Source of the DNA: Trema orientale
Lineage: Eukaryota > Streptophyta > Magnoliopsida > Rosales > Cannabaceae
Direction: 5' to 3'
DNA length: 64,000 nt
Assembly: GCA_002914845.1 (NCBI GenBank)
Contig: JXTC01000087.1
Span: 76,605 to 140,604, forward strand
Made by a program: the position numbers and the translations under genes
Notes under the pieces: generated by a model
Told to the model about the DNA's origin: nothing
The model's database searches: none
The model's input: the letters and a program-made list of their open reading frames with translations, nothing else
In this document: one piece after another, positions 21,921 to 34,139 of the stretch
Layout of the letters: each line of letters begins with the position of its first letter
How positions within the stretch are numbered: position 1 is the stretch's first letter

Positions 21921-22379
21921 ATAGATTTTTTTTTCTTCAACCTGATTCAACAAAAAAAAAAAAAAATCCATACTTACAATTATAATAAGAAATTTCATAT
22001 AAATGTCAATCCATTTCACCATAACTTACGTAAAAATGAGCGGGCAAAATCTTTTGGAAACTTAAGACACTAATATAATGAACCCCCATATGCAAAAAAG
22101 TTCCCTAAGAAAAAATCAAATAAAATATCTACACGGACATAGATTACTAGAAGTAAATTTTTTTTTAAACTTAAATGAAGTTTGCTCCTAACATGACTGA
22201 AGAATGCCTTAACTCCCTTCATCTTCTTGAATTATCATCTGGTGGTACTAAAACCAAGATAATGGTACTTAGATAAGGCAATAAGAAAGTGTGATAATCC
22301 CTAAAACCCCCATTGTCAAGATTGTTTTAAAATCCCAGGTCAATCACCAAAAATAAAAATCAGAGATCTAGCAGTTCAT

Positions 22380-22620
22380 CTCTTAAATGCATAATCAAGT
22401 AAATTTCTAGCAATATTATCCTCCGGTGTATCCAACATTTGCAATAATTATGTTTATGAAAATGAATTAACGAATGTGAAAGACAGAGATGCGATGAAAG
22501 GAAAGCCAAACCAGCTTGTAAGGATACCGGCAACGACACTGTGGATAATGTCGGCGACGATGCGGCCGATGAAGATGTCATCACGGGGATGAAAGAGAGA
22601 GGGCACCGATGAGAGAGAGC
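22380..22620 (-). other. Possible captured gene fragment
   Basis: Markedly higher GC than its surroundings, with CGGCCGCATCGTCGCCGAC on the minus strand. One minus frame gives a smooth hydrophobic stretch (FIGRIVADIIHSVVAGILT, then SWFGFPF) that looks like a membrane or amphipathic helix. Another frame is Ser-rich. I do not recognise the source protein. It lies inside the MULE-like element 21270-22793, and MULEs are known to capture gene pieces (Pack-MULEs). Confidence 0.3.
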
Positions 22621-22793
22621 AAAAATTATCTTTAATATTCTCGTCTACTATTTCAAGGGTGAAACTGTCATTAAAAAAGTTTTAATTGATAAAGGGGCAT
22701 AAAAATTAATAGAATGGGTAAGGGATATCTATTGACATTTGACAAGAAGTTCTAAAAATGGGTATACAATGTAGTATTCTCTTTTTTCTTGAG

Positions 22794-23700
22794 TATTTAT
22801 AGAAAAATGGACCTTTTTTCAGATTAATTTAAAAAATGGTCATTTTTTACACCTATTTGATAAATGGTCGTTTTATCATTTTATTTTGATAAATAACCAC
22901 TTTTTATTTGATCTAATTTTTATGAAGTAAATCAATTTTTTTGAAAAAGTAAATCAATATTTAAAAATAAGTCAATTTTTAAAAAATATATCAATATATT
23001 TTGATATACTAGGTATGAAAAACGGTCACTTTTTAACTAATTTTTAAAATTAGGCCATTTTTTAATAATGTTTAAAAAACGGTCATTTTTGCAAATTATG
23101 ATCCAAAATTCAGTCATTTAGCCAAAAATCACTTTCGTCATGAGTTAAGTGGGCAGTTACAACTTTTTTCAAATGTTTAACTAAATTTACCACCATCATT
23201 AGATTCTACCACTTTTGGGAGGAAAATAGTCAAGAATTTATCAAATATCTGTCAAGATTCCATTAAGAATCTATTAAGATCACTACCTACGTCAAGATTC
23301 TATCAAAAATTCATCAAGAACTATCAAGATTGTCAAGAATACGTCAAGAATTTATCAAGAATCCGTCAAGATCACCGCCGATGTCAAGAATTCATCAAGA
23401 ATCCGTCAAGATCGTCAAGAATCTGTCAAAAATTCATCAAGAATCCATCAAGATCGCCGTCGATGTCAAGAATCGTTCAAGAATTCGTCAAGAATTCATC
23501 AATAATTCATTTTAAAAAGGTGATATGGTAGTAGATTTAATTAATGAGGAAAAAAAAAAGGGGCTAACTAGCTATTTGACCATTTTTTAGCCCAAAACTT
23601 AGTATATGACCAAATTCAAAAGTTTATAGCTAGATATCCAACTCACTTAATGATAAAAATAGAAATATAACGTATTTCATAACTAAATTTTTAAAAGAAA
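22794..23700. mobile_element. Putative nonautonomous element with word array (iii)
   Basis: Recurrent AAATGGTCATTTTT-type words on the left (22830-23120) oppose TTTGACCATTTTTTAGCCC and TATGACCAAATTCAAAAG on the right (23575-23620). This is loosely inverted, as in MULE/fold-back ends. The core is the array at 23225-23515. No target duplication was found and boundaries are approximate. Confidence 0.35.
23225..23515. repeat. Word array (iii): TCAAGAATCCRTCAAGATC
   Basis: About 18-20 tandem variants of a ~10-13 bp word (TCAAGAATT, CATCAAGAA, TCCGTCAAGA), some joined by CGCCGTCGATG or CACCGCCGATG. The open frame over part of it reflects the repeat and is not taken as a gene. Confidence 0.8.
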
Positions 23701-23769
23701 TTGACATTTAGCTACAATTTTTAAAACATAAATATCTACGAAAATTAATTAAAAAAATTAGTCATCCAC

Positions 23770-25255
23770 CTAATTTTCTCAAAAAAAAAAAAAAAAAAGT
23801 AGCGTACAACTGATTTATTCTTTTTTCTTTGCAATATAAAGCCTCAGATAAGTTCAGCCCATCGCCCACAGTGGACCAAGCGTGGGCTTATTCGCTCGAC
23901 CGTATTATGCCTCTTTTGGGCTGATAAGTTTGAAACCCATAACCAATACATCTTGAACCCTTACTAAAAATCTCTGCTTCTTTGTTTTTGACTTTTGAGG
24001 TAAGTCATCAATAATACTCCTAGATCAATTTACTATATTAAATTATTAATTAATTTAATTAATTAAATGAATTTATATCCTACAAAAATTTACCAATTGA
24101 TGACATAAATGTTAAGAAAAGAAATATAGCATAAACCATACACACCAAAAGAAAAATAAAAATAAAATGTAGAAGCCATCACAATTTATTTTTACGCGGC
24201 CTTTTGCGTTTGGACCAAATAAGTCTAACGATATCATTGTAGAAAAAGGCCTATACGTCAAAGAAAGTGAGTAGAAGTGTCTACTTTATAAATAGCATCA
24301 TAATTTGATTGATATTCTGACTTTTAGAAAAAAAAAAATTGTGGGCACCGCCAAAGACCACCGAAGTACCGAAGTCTTTACCATCATATAAATAGTAAAA
24401 GAAAAAAACCCTAAAAGTCAAATTTTTTTGTTTTCATTGTTTAATCCCCTAAAATAAAATAAAATAAATAACCATAAACAACTGAACAAGGACTCGTCAA
24501 AGTGAAGAGGAGACATCAGATTGAATAAATAAAAAAATAAAATGCAAAACAAACAAACAAAATAAAGACAGACGCAAAAGGGGCAAAAAAAAAGACAAAA
24601 AAAAAAAAAAAGAGACAAGGTGAAGCATTATCCACCACGTGGAAGCTTCTTATGCGTCCCATACACGAAATTAATATGTTCTTCAGTCCACTTAACTCCA
24701 GCCGCTGCCAAGCCATGTTTACTAGTTCTTTATGAACAGTATAGATAATAGAAATTTTCATTCATGTTATGACTTGCCAATTACTAATTTCGGGCACGAA
24801 TTTTGGACATTCTCTATGTAGTTAGTTAAATTAGAAATTAATGACTCTATCTTTTCTCTTTCTCATTCCTCTCCAAATTCTTTTTCTTTTTTACAATTTC
24901 TTTATTACGGATTAATAAACATGTAATGGATATTTATTTTAGATAAAAAAATAGTGATCTTACTATAGCAGAGTTGCACTTAAGTTTACAATTGTATATT
25001 GTCATTTATATTTTTTTAAAAATGTATAATGCCATTAACAAATTACATACTAATTATGTAGAAAACCCACTTGTTACGTCAAGAAAAATAATTTTAAAAT
25101 ACATACATGTGGAATTTAATAAAAATTTCCCTAAAATATGGCATTTAGTTTCCTTCTGTTTTTGAGTAAAATATAGCATTTAGTTTCACCGATACTAATA
25201 AGACTTCCCCAGTTTTATGATTGGGAAAAAATAAAAAATAAAAAAGAGGACAAGA
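23770..25255. other. Noncoding region, nothing firm
   Basis: Contains a slightly GC-richer patch at 23840-24010 ending TTTTGAGGTAAGT, which resembles an exon-intron junction, but no coding frame supports a gene. The rest is AT-rich with A-runs. No transposon terminus recognised. Confidence 0.5.
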
Positions 25256-25260
25256 ACATC

Positions 25261-25460
25261 AGAATGCATCTTACATTCCAGTTACAACTACAAAGAAAAA
25301 CAACAGATTCATTTGCTATTAAGGCTATGTTTGGTAGAGGGGATTTTTAGAGGGAACATCGGAATGCATCTTACATTTCAGTTACAACTACAAAGAAAAA
25401 CAACAGATTCATTTGCTATTAAGGTTATGTTTGGTAGAGGAGATTTTTGGAGGGATGGAG
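25261..25460. repeat. 100-bp tandem duplication
   Basis: 25261-25360 and 25361-25460 are ~95% identical direct copies (GAATGCATCTTACATT, ACAACTACAAAGAAAAACAA, TTTGCTATTAAGG). Each ends with the first ~36 bp of the MITE that is complete at 25423-25826, so the duplication came after that insertion. Confidence 0.85.
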
Positions 25461-25826
25461 AGGGGTGGAGGGAGAGGGATGAAAGGAGAGCTCCAATCTT
25501 ATGTTTGGTAGGAAGGAGAGAAGGAGGGAGAAGAGAAGTGGAGGCCTCTCCCTCCAAATCCACAAAAATTCATCCTCCCAAATTGGAAAGATTGGAGAAA
25601 ATTAAAAAGAAAAAATATGAATTGACAAATTTGCCCATCAAGTCAATTAATTTTAAAAAGATAAAATAGATAATATAGTAATTTTACAAATAAATACTCT
25701 CCATCCTTCATACTCTACATCCTTTCTACTAAGCAATTGAAGAGATTATTATTCTTCTCTCCCTCCTTCAGATTCTCCATCGTTCTCCATCCTTCCTAAT
25801 CTTCTTCCTTCCTACCAAACAGAGCC
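25423..25826. mobile_element. PIF/Harbinger-type (Tourist-like) MITE
   Basis: Inverted ends GGTTATGTTTGGTAGAGG / CCTACCAAACAGAGCC with TAA target duplications on both sides (25420-25422, 25827-25829). The left arm is purine-rich (GGAGGGAGAGGGATG) and the right arm pyrimidine-rich (CTCCATCCTTCC). ~404 bp, no coding sequence. Confidence 0.7.
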
Positions 25827-25829
25827 TAA

Positions 25830-26411
25830 GTTCTTAGACCAATTGTATTATAATTTGGTTAGTGAATATTACTCAACATCAAACGAGTCGCGTCAGTGGA
25901 CGCGCTTACTTGCTTAGGTGGGACCCTCCGTGAAGAAGGGGAATTCGTATTTCGTCAAAATATCGGGATAAGATTACAATTATATCGTCTCGCATGCATG
26001 TTGCAAGAAAAGACTTATATAATTATTTATTATTTAATTCCCTTCCAGATAAATAGTTGTCGTGGTCCGTGGACGGATAGAGGGTCCACCTTTTTTTAAT
26101 TTTCTTTCTTGTTTTTCTTTTTAATTTTTAAATCTTGTTCTTCATATTTCTAATGAGAGGGTCCACTTGTCTTTTCAAAAGGTAGCAATTTTTTTTTTTT
26201 TTTTTTTTCACGGTATTAGGATTTTTTTAAGCAAAAAAAGTGCAATAATTGTTATTGTTATTATTTTCAAAAAGCCGCACCGACACCGTTTCGGCGCTTC
26301 CCGTAGGGTTTCGTATAAGCACCACAAAACAAAAATAAAATAATAATCTTTGTTATTTCTTTTGTCCAATAAAAACATATTACAAAATCGTCCTTTCAGT
26401 CAATTTTGATC
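25830..26411. other. Noncoding region
   Basis: A short GC-richer stretch (25880-25960, AACGAGTCGCGTCAGTGGAC) and another (26275-26320, GACACCGTTTCGGCGCTTCC) do not join into a convincing gene. Poly-T tracts lie near 26190. Confidence 0.45.
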
Positions 26412-29327
26412 GGGCCAATTACAACTATATATTTCACATACTTTTTAGGGGGTTTTAGAGAAATACGGTAATTTATATATAACTTTTAAAAAATACGGTA
26501 CACGGGAAACAGGTGGAAAAGTACGAATACTGGACAAAACATTAGAAAATTACGACAGTGTGAACATTTAATACGACCCTGACACCCTGTAGCATGTAGG
26601 AATGTATCTCTTTTTTTTTTTTCAAAAAAATAAAATAAAAAGAGAATAAAGCTTTACACTTATAGCTTCTTTGTGCATGCAGCGTTCTGGGCAACGTATG
26701 TCAAATTAAAAGAGAATAAAGCTTTACACTTACAGTTAATTGTATTTTTAAATTTCTCCTTCCATCATTTTTTTTTTTTTTAAATTTTGGCTTCTGTTTT
26801 ACTTTTTCTCTTAATTCTTTTGTGTGATATTTTTTTTGAGGGATTCATGTGATAATTTTTTGAATCTTATCAATTATAAATTTTTAATTGCACTTCAACA
26901 CATTATTTGAATAATTTCTTGAAGCAACGTATGTCAAATATTTTAATAAAATTAATTCCCAATCATATTTTTTTTTTCAATAAGAAAAACAAAACTCTAG
27001 ATAAAATAGGCAAAACGATAAGATACCTACGCTAATCTCTTCATTTATTTTTTAATTTTATTTTCTAAATAAGGAGCGCCCAACACCTCTTCCTATTTAC
27101 TAGATACCATAAATAACCTAGTATGGTATATTTGGTAATCCTTTTATTCAATTTACCTGAATACCAAGTTAACTTAGTTGGACATTTATGGTATCAAATC
27201 TAGATACTTAATGGTAATAATTTTTTTCCTCTAATTTACCTAGATACCATAAATAATCTAGTAGAATACTTATGAGATTTTGTTTTTCTAACTTACCGGA
27301 TACCAAGGTAACCTGGTTGGATACCTACGATAATATTTTTTTCTCCCTAATTTACATGGATATACCATCAATAACGGTAACCAAGTAAGATACCTATAAT
27401 AACCGTTTTATCGAGATACTAAGATAACTTAGTTATATATCTACGATAACATTTTTTCTCCAATTTATATAGATACCATAGGTAACCTAGTAAGATACTT
27501 ATAGTAATCATTTCACCAATACAGCAAGGTAACTTAGTTGGATACCTGCGGTAACATTCTTTTTTTTCTTTTTTTCTAATTTACATGGATACCATAGGTA
27601 ACCTAATAAGATACCTATATCAACCTATTAAGATACTAATAGTAACTGTTTTACTGAGATACCATGAATACCATATGTAATTTAGTAAGATACCTATATC
27701 AACATATTAAGATACCAATATTAACCATTTTTCTGGGATACCAAGATAATCTGATTGGATATCTATAATAACATATTATTTTATTTTTTCAAAATTTACA
27801 TGGATACTGTAGGTAACTTAGTAAGATACCTAGATACCTACGGTAATATTTTTTTTTCTTGTTTGCATGGATACCATAGGTAACCTAATTTTTTAATAGT
27901 TTCTATGGATAAATTAGGTAACCTAGTAAAATACCTATGACAATACTTTTTTTTTTCTTTTTTGTAATTAGAAATAACCAACTCTCATTCTAATCATAAT
28001 CTAACAGTGTTTTTAATTTTTAATTTTTAAAACAAGGAGCCTAACCCCCTTTTTAAATTTTTGTTAGATACCATAGGTAAATTGAAAAGATACTATAGGT
28101 AATATGAAATGATACCCATGAAAAATTTTATTTTATTTTTTCAATTTCACCAGATACTATAGGTAACTAGATACGATACCCATAGTAATTTTCTTTTAAA
28201 ATAATTTTTTTCGGATACCATGAGTAGCATGGTATCATATTCTAATTGTAATCTCATATTTTTTTTAATTTTTAATTTATAAAATAAAGAACCTAACTCT
28301 TTTTTTAAGTTTTGTTATATATCAGGTATGATACCCCATGGTAATTTCCTTTTTTTAAAACAATTTTTTTTCGGATATTGTAAGTAACATGGTATCTCAT
28401 TCTAATATTAGTCTTATAGTTTTTTTTTATTATTTCTAATTTTTAAAAGAAAGAGCCTAACTCCTATTTTAATTTTTGTTAGATATCATAGGTGATTTGG
28501 AAAGATACCGTAGGATATTCATGATAACGGTTTTTTTTTTTTTTTCCTTTCAATTTCAACGGATACCATAGGTAACTAGGTATGATACCCATGGTAATTT
28601 TTTTTTTTTTTAAAATAATTTTTTTTAGATACCATAAGTAACTTTGTATGATATTTCTGGTAACTGACCAACACTAACAATTTTTAATTATTATAGGTAA
28701 CAAAGTGGGATAACGTCAGTATCTAAGTGAGAGACCATAGTTAAACAGCCAATGTCAACTATCAAAAACACGGTGTCCTACCAAAAAGGTAAATATGTTG
28801 AATAGGTAGCCAATGTCAAGTTTTTTTTCCTTTTGTTTCGACAATGTTTTTCTTTCTTATGTTAGGACAATTTTTTTTAAAGTAATGTTTAAGTGTTAAA
28901 AAAATTGATAAAGAAACTAATGAAAAGAGAAAAAAAGAAAATGACTATACAAAAAAGCTAACTGAAATATATAACCTTAGAAAAAATTAAAAAGAAAAAA
29001 AATTAATATATAGTCAACGTTAGAAAAATATAAAAAAAAATAACCATTTAGTAATATACTTATATCTTATAAGGTTTAAAGGAAATGAATAATAACAATA
29101 ACTACACTCAGAAAAAAAAAAAAAAAATTGCATCAGCTACCTGAAATATGATCATTGATGCGTGCTCTTACAACGCTCGTCGTTCATATTTGTTTTTAAA
29201 AAGAAAAAACGTCACGTCAGCTGTGACACAAGGGAAACTTTTTCTAAAAAGCCGTATTTTGATAAAAAAAAGTCTATTTTCATTAAAGTAGGATCTGTAC
29301 ACAAATCGTGTATACTCTAATTTCCTC
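26412..29327. mobile_element. Putative MULE-like nonautonomous element carrying word array (iv)
   Basis: The right end (29300-29327, ACAAATCGTGTATACTCTAA then TTTCCTC) resembles the ends at 11310-11338 and 57675-57703. The left side has AGAGAAATACGGTAA and AAAAATACGGTACACGGG, opposed on the right by AAAAAGCCGTATTTTGAT. No transposase was found and the exact target duplication was not resolved. A 28-bp direct repeat (AAAAGAGAATAAAGCTTTAC-type) occurs at ~26638 and ~26708. Confidence 0.4.
27060..28700. repeat. Degenerate array (iv): GATACCATAGGTAACCTAGTAAGATACC, partly a two-monomer higher-order repeat
   Basis: Dozens of variants of GATACCATAGGTAACCTAGT and AAGATACCTATAGTAA, joined by poly-T linkers. 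In 27290-27800 two monomer types alternate: ATACCATAGGTAACCTAGTA, and CCAAGGTAACTTAGTTGGAT followed by ACCTACGGTAACAT. GTTGGATACC-type points fall at 27316, 27432, 27537 and 27753, giving a ~105-116 bp composite period. GGTAACC is a frequent palindromic core. Noncoding. Confidence 0.8.
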
Positions 29328-29450
29328 TAATTTTTAGGGGATTAAATAAAAATACGCTACTTTTAAAAGTATAATTTAGTAGATATCCCTTTTTTATTTT
29401 ATTAATAAATATATTCTCTGATACATACTGATATCTGCAGTCCATTCCCT

Positions 29451-32400
29451 ATGGCTTCTTGGAATGGCCAACAGTATTTTATCATGTTCATAGACAATTA
29501 CTCTCGCTATGGGTATCTATATTTAATTCATGAGAAGTCACAATCCTTAGATGTATTTAAAGCTTTCAAAGCCAAGTTGAAAATCAACTCGACAAGAAAA
29601 TTAAAGCCGTCAAATCCGATCGTGGTAGTGAATACTGCTGGTAATTCCGGAAAATAAATTTCAAAAAACGATTTTATCGAAAACGATTTCCACAGTTTTG
29701 TAAACAAATCAAGAATGCAGCAGAACTGGTATTTTAAAATTTTTCTTGAAACTTTACAAAACAAAATGAACAGGATCATTGATCTAACATAAATCAATTC
29801 ATAGAACTTGGTTTAGATAAAACCTAGAAGTGCTTCACAACCATTGAGCCGTCCCATCTATTCTCTAGAGCCCGTTGAATGATCCGGTGTATGGGCACCT
29901 TCTTGATTTCTAACGAGAGATGAGCGGACGATCCAGAAGGCGCTCTTCCTTCTCCTTGATTGCACATTTATAGCCATGGGTATCTCTCCCTCAGCAGCCA
30001 TAAACGAGCTCGGAATTTCTCCCGCGGTAGCTCGACTCTCTCGCTCTCTCTTTTTCTCTCTGTTTCACGCCAAGCACAATTACCGTGCATGGGTGGCGTG
30101 TAGAATACTTAGAGAGGCTTAGGAGAACTTTTTTCTTAAATATTTAAAGAGATGTAAACCCTAATGGGCTTATTGGGCTTAACTGATCATTCAATTAGTT
30201 ATTGAGCTATGTGTGAGCTAGACAGAGGACCTTATGGATCCAAATAGTCTAAGTTCTAATGAGCCAACTACCTAAGTCATAATTAACTCTTAATTATGAC
30301 TAGGCCTTGTTCATTAATATTGGGGCATTCCACTATAGGTCCAATATTGCACTCTTAGACTAAATGTCATATATTTTCTGTGAAGCTAATTAACACTTTA
30401 ATTAACTTGATCCATTTAGCATATACTATACCTGCAGATATACCCCCGATGCAACGCTGTACTAGTGAGGTGAAATTACCGTACTACCCTATAGTATATA
30501 TTTATCTTTGAGTTACCATTTTTCATCTAATGGATAATAATTGACTACGGTGTTTATAACTGCCTATACAAACACAATCAAATTCACAAAGTGAATACCT
30601 GGCACCTAGTTTTTTATTATCCAAGTCCTTGAAAAAACTTAAAGTGACATTATATGCATGGTGTCCTAATCATGAAGGGCGTTCTCATCAATTCACAAAT
30701 CTTATCTTCCAATATACCAGAGATCGAACCATATAATCGGAACTAGTCCTTTAGTAAGTCAAAAAGATAAAACTCATGAAAGTAAGTCCGACATTCACTA
30801 GGATTAAGGTAATCTTGCAATAGTGCTAGATTAGTGAAAGATAGAATATTGAGTTACGACACTTAACCTCAAATTCTATTTTCACTTGGTCTAGTTCAAT
30901 GCACTTATAACTTTCTTATAAGGCACTAGTATTTCTATCCGAAGTCAGACACTTCGATGATTGGAGACTTCATCGACCCTATTGAAATAGACAACACTAC
31001 ATTCTATAGCAAAACAAAGTATTCCATCTTTATTTGCAGAATGTGAACTTTTAATTTAGACATAATGAAATAAAAAATTTAGTCTCCCATATGTGAACAC
31101 TTCACACGAATAATTCTTTATCACTCATTATTAGTCATGAAAACTTTTAGACGTTTGCATAATAGAAAATATGAACATCACATGTATATAATTGGGACAT
31201 AATATGAAATTTATTAACAACAAATAGATAACACTTAAATCCAATAAACATTGTTTAAAATGCCAAACAAAGAAACTGCTTTCTAGGGCATATTTCCAAC
31301 AAATACTACGGTAGGTATGATGGATCTTGTGAACAACGTCCAGTACTCTTTGCCTAGTATATAGAGGAATGTAAAATCGTTCCACAATACACAATGCTGG
31401 AAAAACCTAGCATGAATGGTGTTACTGAGTGACGAAACCGAACACTTAAAGGACATGGTGAGGAGTATGATCAATCATTCCTCTTTACCTGAATCACTCT
31501 GGGGAGAAGCACTTAAGACTACAGTTTATTTACCCAATAGAGTACCCAGCAAATCAGTAGCTAAAACTTCATATGAACTATAGACAGGCAAGAAGCCTAG
31601 CATTAGGCACTTAAATATTTGGGGTTGTTCAGCTGAGGCAAGGCCATACAGGCCACATGAAAAGAAACTGGACTCAAGAACAATAAGCTGCTATTTTGTT
31701 GGCTACATTGAAAGAGCCAGAGGTTTCAAATTTTATGATCCCTCTAATAGGTCCTTTTTCGAGACTGGTAATACGAGATTCCTTGAGGATGTTGAGGTTG
31801 GGGGGAGATAAGGTAAGAGATATTGTCTTTGAAGAGGAATTTATTTTTCTTCCTACAGTTACTATTGAACGTGATCAGGCTCCTTTGCCTGACATTATTT
31901 AAGAAGTAAATTCGGAAACTCAAGACAATATTCTATAACTCCCTGTCCCATATGAGGAAGTTGCTCCTGAAGAGCAACCTCAACAACCTCAAGAAGAAGT
32001 GCCATTAAGGAGATCTACTAGGGAAAGGAGAAACGTGATTCCGGATGATTATATCGTCTATCTCCTAGAACATGAGTTTGATATAGGGGTGAAAAATGAT
32101 CCAATCAATTTCACTCAAGCCAAACAAAGTTCAAAATCCCAACAGTGGATCGCTGCCATGGAGGATGAGATGAAATCCATGAAAGACAACGACGTTTGGG
32201 AACTCGTCGAATTGCCAGCAGGAAAGAAACCTATTAGTTGTAAATGGATTTTTAAAACCAAAAGGGATTTTAAAGGTAATATTGAGAGATATAAGGCTTG
32301 TCTAGTTGCCAAGGGTTTCACTCAGAAAGAAGGCATTGACTATAAAGAGACTTTTTCTCTAGTTTCTTCGAAAGATTCTTTCAGAATAATTATGGCACTA

Positions 32401-33677
32401 GTAGCTCATTTTGATTTGGAGCTACATCAGATGGATGTAAAGACTACGTTTCTCAATGATGATATTGAGGAAATAATTTATATTGTACAGCCAGAAAATT
32501 TTGTAACTGGAGATCCAAAGTCTATGATTTGTAAACTAAAGAAATCCATCTACGGCCTCAAACAAGCATCCCATCAATGGTATTATAAGTTTCATCAAGT
32601 TATTTCCTCGTTTGGTTTTGAGAAAAATTCAGTAGATGGATATATTTATCACAAGTTCAGTGGGAGCAAATGTATCTTCCTAGTCTTGTATGTCGATAAC
32701 ATACTTTAAGCAATGATATAGACTTACTGCATGAAACCAAGAGAAATCTATCAAACAAATTTGAGATGAAAGATCTTGGGGATGCCTCTTTTGTATTAGG
32801 GATTAAAATACACCGAGATCGCTCTCAGGGCATTCTTGGATTATCACAAAAGAGCTATATCGAAAAGGTGCTTGATAGATTTGGCATGAGCAAATGTGCC
32901 CTCGGAGATACACCTATTGCTAAGGGTGATAAATTCAGTCTCATTCAATGCCCCAAGAATGAGTTTGAAGCTAAAGAAATGCAGAAGATCCCTTAAGTAT
33001 CTGCAGTAGGGAGTCTGATGTATGCTCAGGTGTGTACGCGTCCAGATTTAGGGTACATAGTTGGAGTGTTAGGCAGATATTTAAGCAACCCTGGTATGGA
33101 TCACTGGACAACAGCAAAGAGGGTTTTACGATATTTATAGAGAACAAAAGATAATATGCTCACTTATCGGAGATCTGATTATTTGGAGTTCGTGGGGTAT
33201 TCCGACTCCGATTATGCTTGATGCCTAGATAGTAAGAGATCCACTTTAGGCTATATTTACCTGTTTACCAGAGGAGCTGTATCATGGAAGAGTGCTAAGC
33301 AGACGCTCACAGCTTCTTCCACAATGAAAGCAGAGTTTATAACTTGTTATAAGGCATCAAATCAAGAAATATAGCTGCGGAATTTTATCATCGGGCTACG
33401 AATTGTCGATGGCATAGAAAAGTCATTGAAGATTTATTGTGATAATAGAGCTGTTATTCTATATTCCAATAATAACAGAAGCTCGTCAAAGTCTAAGTAT
33501 ATGGACATTAAGTTTCTAGTTGTTAAAAAAAGAGTTCAGAGTCACCTAGTGTCTGTAGAACATATCGGAACTAACTCTATATTGGTGGATCCGCTCACCA
33601 AAGGTCTAACACCTAAGGTGTTTCATAAGCACACTGCTCATATGGGTATTGTACTATTTAAAGATGTTCAGAATTAG
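29451..33677 (+). pseudogene. copia pol remnant: integrase, reverse transcriptase, RNase H
   Basis: Integrase: 29451-29635, resuming at 31307 with several stops (an in-frame TAG near 31360 and a TGA near 31430). Reverse transcriptase: the best frame is 31999-32709, with CKWIFKTKRDFKGNIERYKA, HQMDVKTTFLND, IYGLKQASHQWYYKF and VLYVDN, where YVDD is expected. RNase H and tail: 32766-32996 and 33426-33677 (MKDLGDASFVLGIKIHRDRS; DIKFLVVKKRVQS). Intact elements use these enzymes to copy RNA to DNA and insert it. This copy cannot, because of multiple stops and the missing 5' half. Confidence 0.88.
29636..31301 (-). mobile_element. Solo LTR (1666 bp) inserted in copia A
   Basis: Starts TGCTGG and ends CCAACA, with 5-bp target duplications AATAC on both sides (29631-29635, 31302-31306). 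Removing it restores continuity of the surrounding integrase region. A TATAAATG box on the minus strand (29964-29971) sets the orientation. There are no internal gag-pol sequences, so it is an LTR left after recombination. Confidence 0.85.
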
Positions 33678-34139
33678 TGGGAGTTAGATTTTACAAATTC
33701 TCTTGTGATAGACACATTTGTTATTTAATATCAATAAAGTGATGGTTTTCTTTTATACTCTGAATTTATATTTTATTTTCTTTCTATCTGCTGTTTTGCA
33801 TAAAGTTGCGGTTTTGCATAAAATGAAAGATTAAGGTTGATTCGTTGGAATCATAAAGTAGGACCAAATGAAAATAGACATGTAAGATCACTTTTCATGT
33901 AATTTCTATGCCACACATCTATACTTGATCTATGTCATTGGGCGTATTGATTTGGTAATCATTGATGAGTTTAATTGCCTACCTAAGTGCAATGAAGGCC
34001 GCTTTAGTTTCGTATTGATGTACAATATGGTTCAGATTGTCTTAAGGAGTAGTTTTTTAACAAATAGCAATAAAGTGCGCACTCAAATTTTCATTATATA
34101 ATTGTCTCAGGAAAACCTCATGTAGTCCAAGTGGAAGAT

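Larger units (their letters stand above)
21270..22793. mobile_element. MULE-like nonautonomous element with 12-bp direct repeats and word array (ii)
   Basis: The 1500-bp interval 21282-22781 is bounded by identical 12-mers TTTTTTCTTGAG (21270-21281 and 22782-22793), close to the 9-11 bp target duplications of MULEs. The ends are only loosely inverted (a TACCCC stretch then AAATATCC on the left; GGATATC then GGGTATA on the right). Inside are an AT-rich word array (21360-21920) and a higher-GC segment (22380-22620) that may be a captured gene fragment. There is no transposase. Confidence 0.5.

Noticed and set aside
23225-23515. CRISPR-like array
   Set aside because: Repeats are short, irregular and without unique spacers; the genome is a plant's.
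23840-24010. Exon with donor site (TTTTGAGGTAAGT)
   Set aside because: No open coding frame of useful length and no partner exon found; a GTAAGT alone is weak evidence.
27060-28700. Centromeric or telomeric satellite
   Set aside because: The array is only 1.6 kb, highly degenerate, contains no telomere repeat, and is embedded among dispersed transposons.
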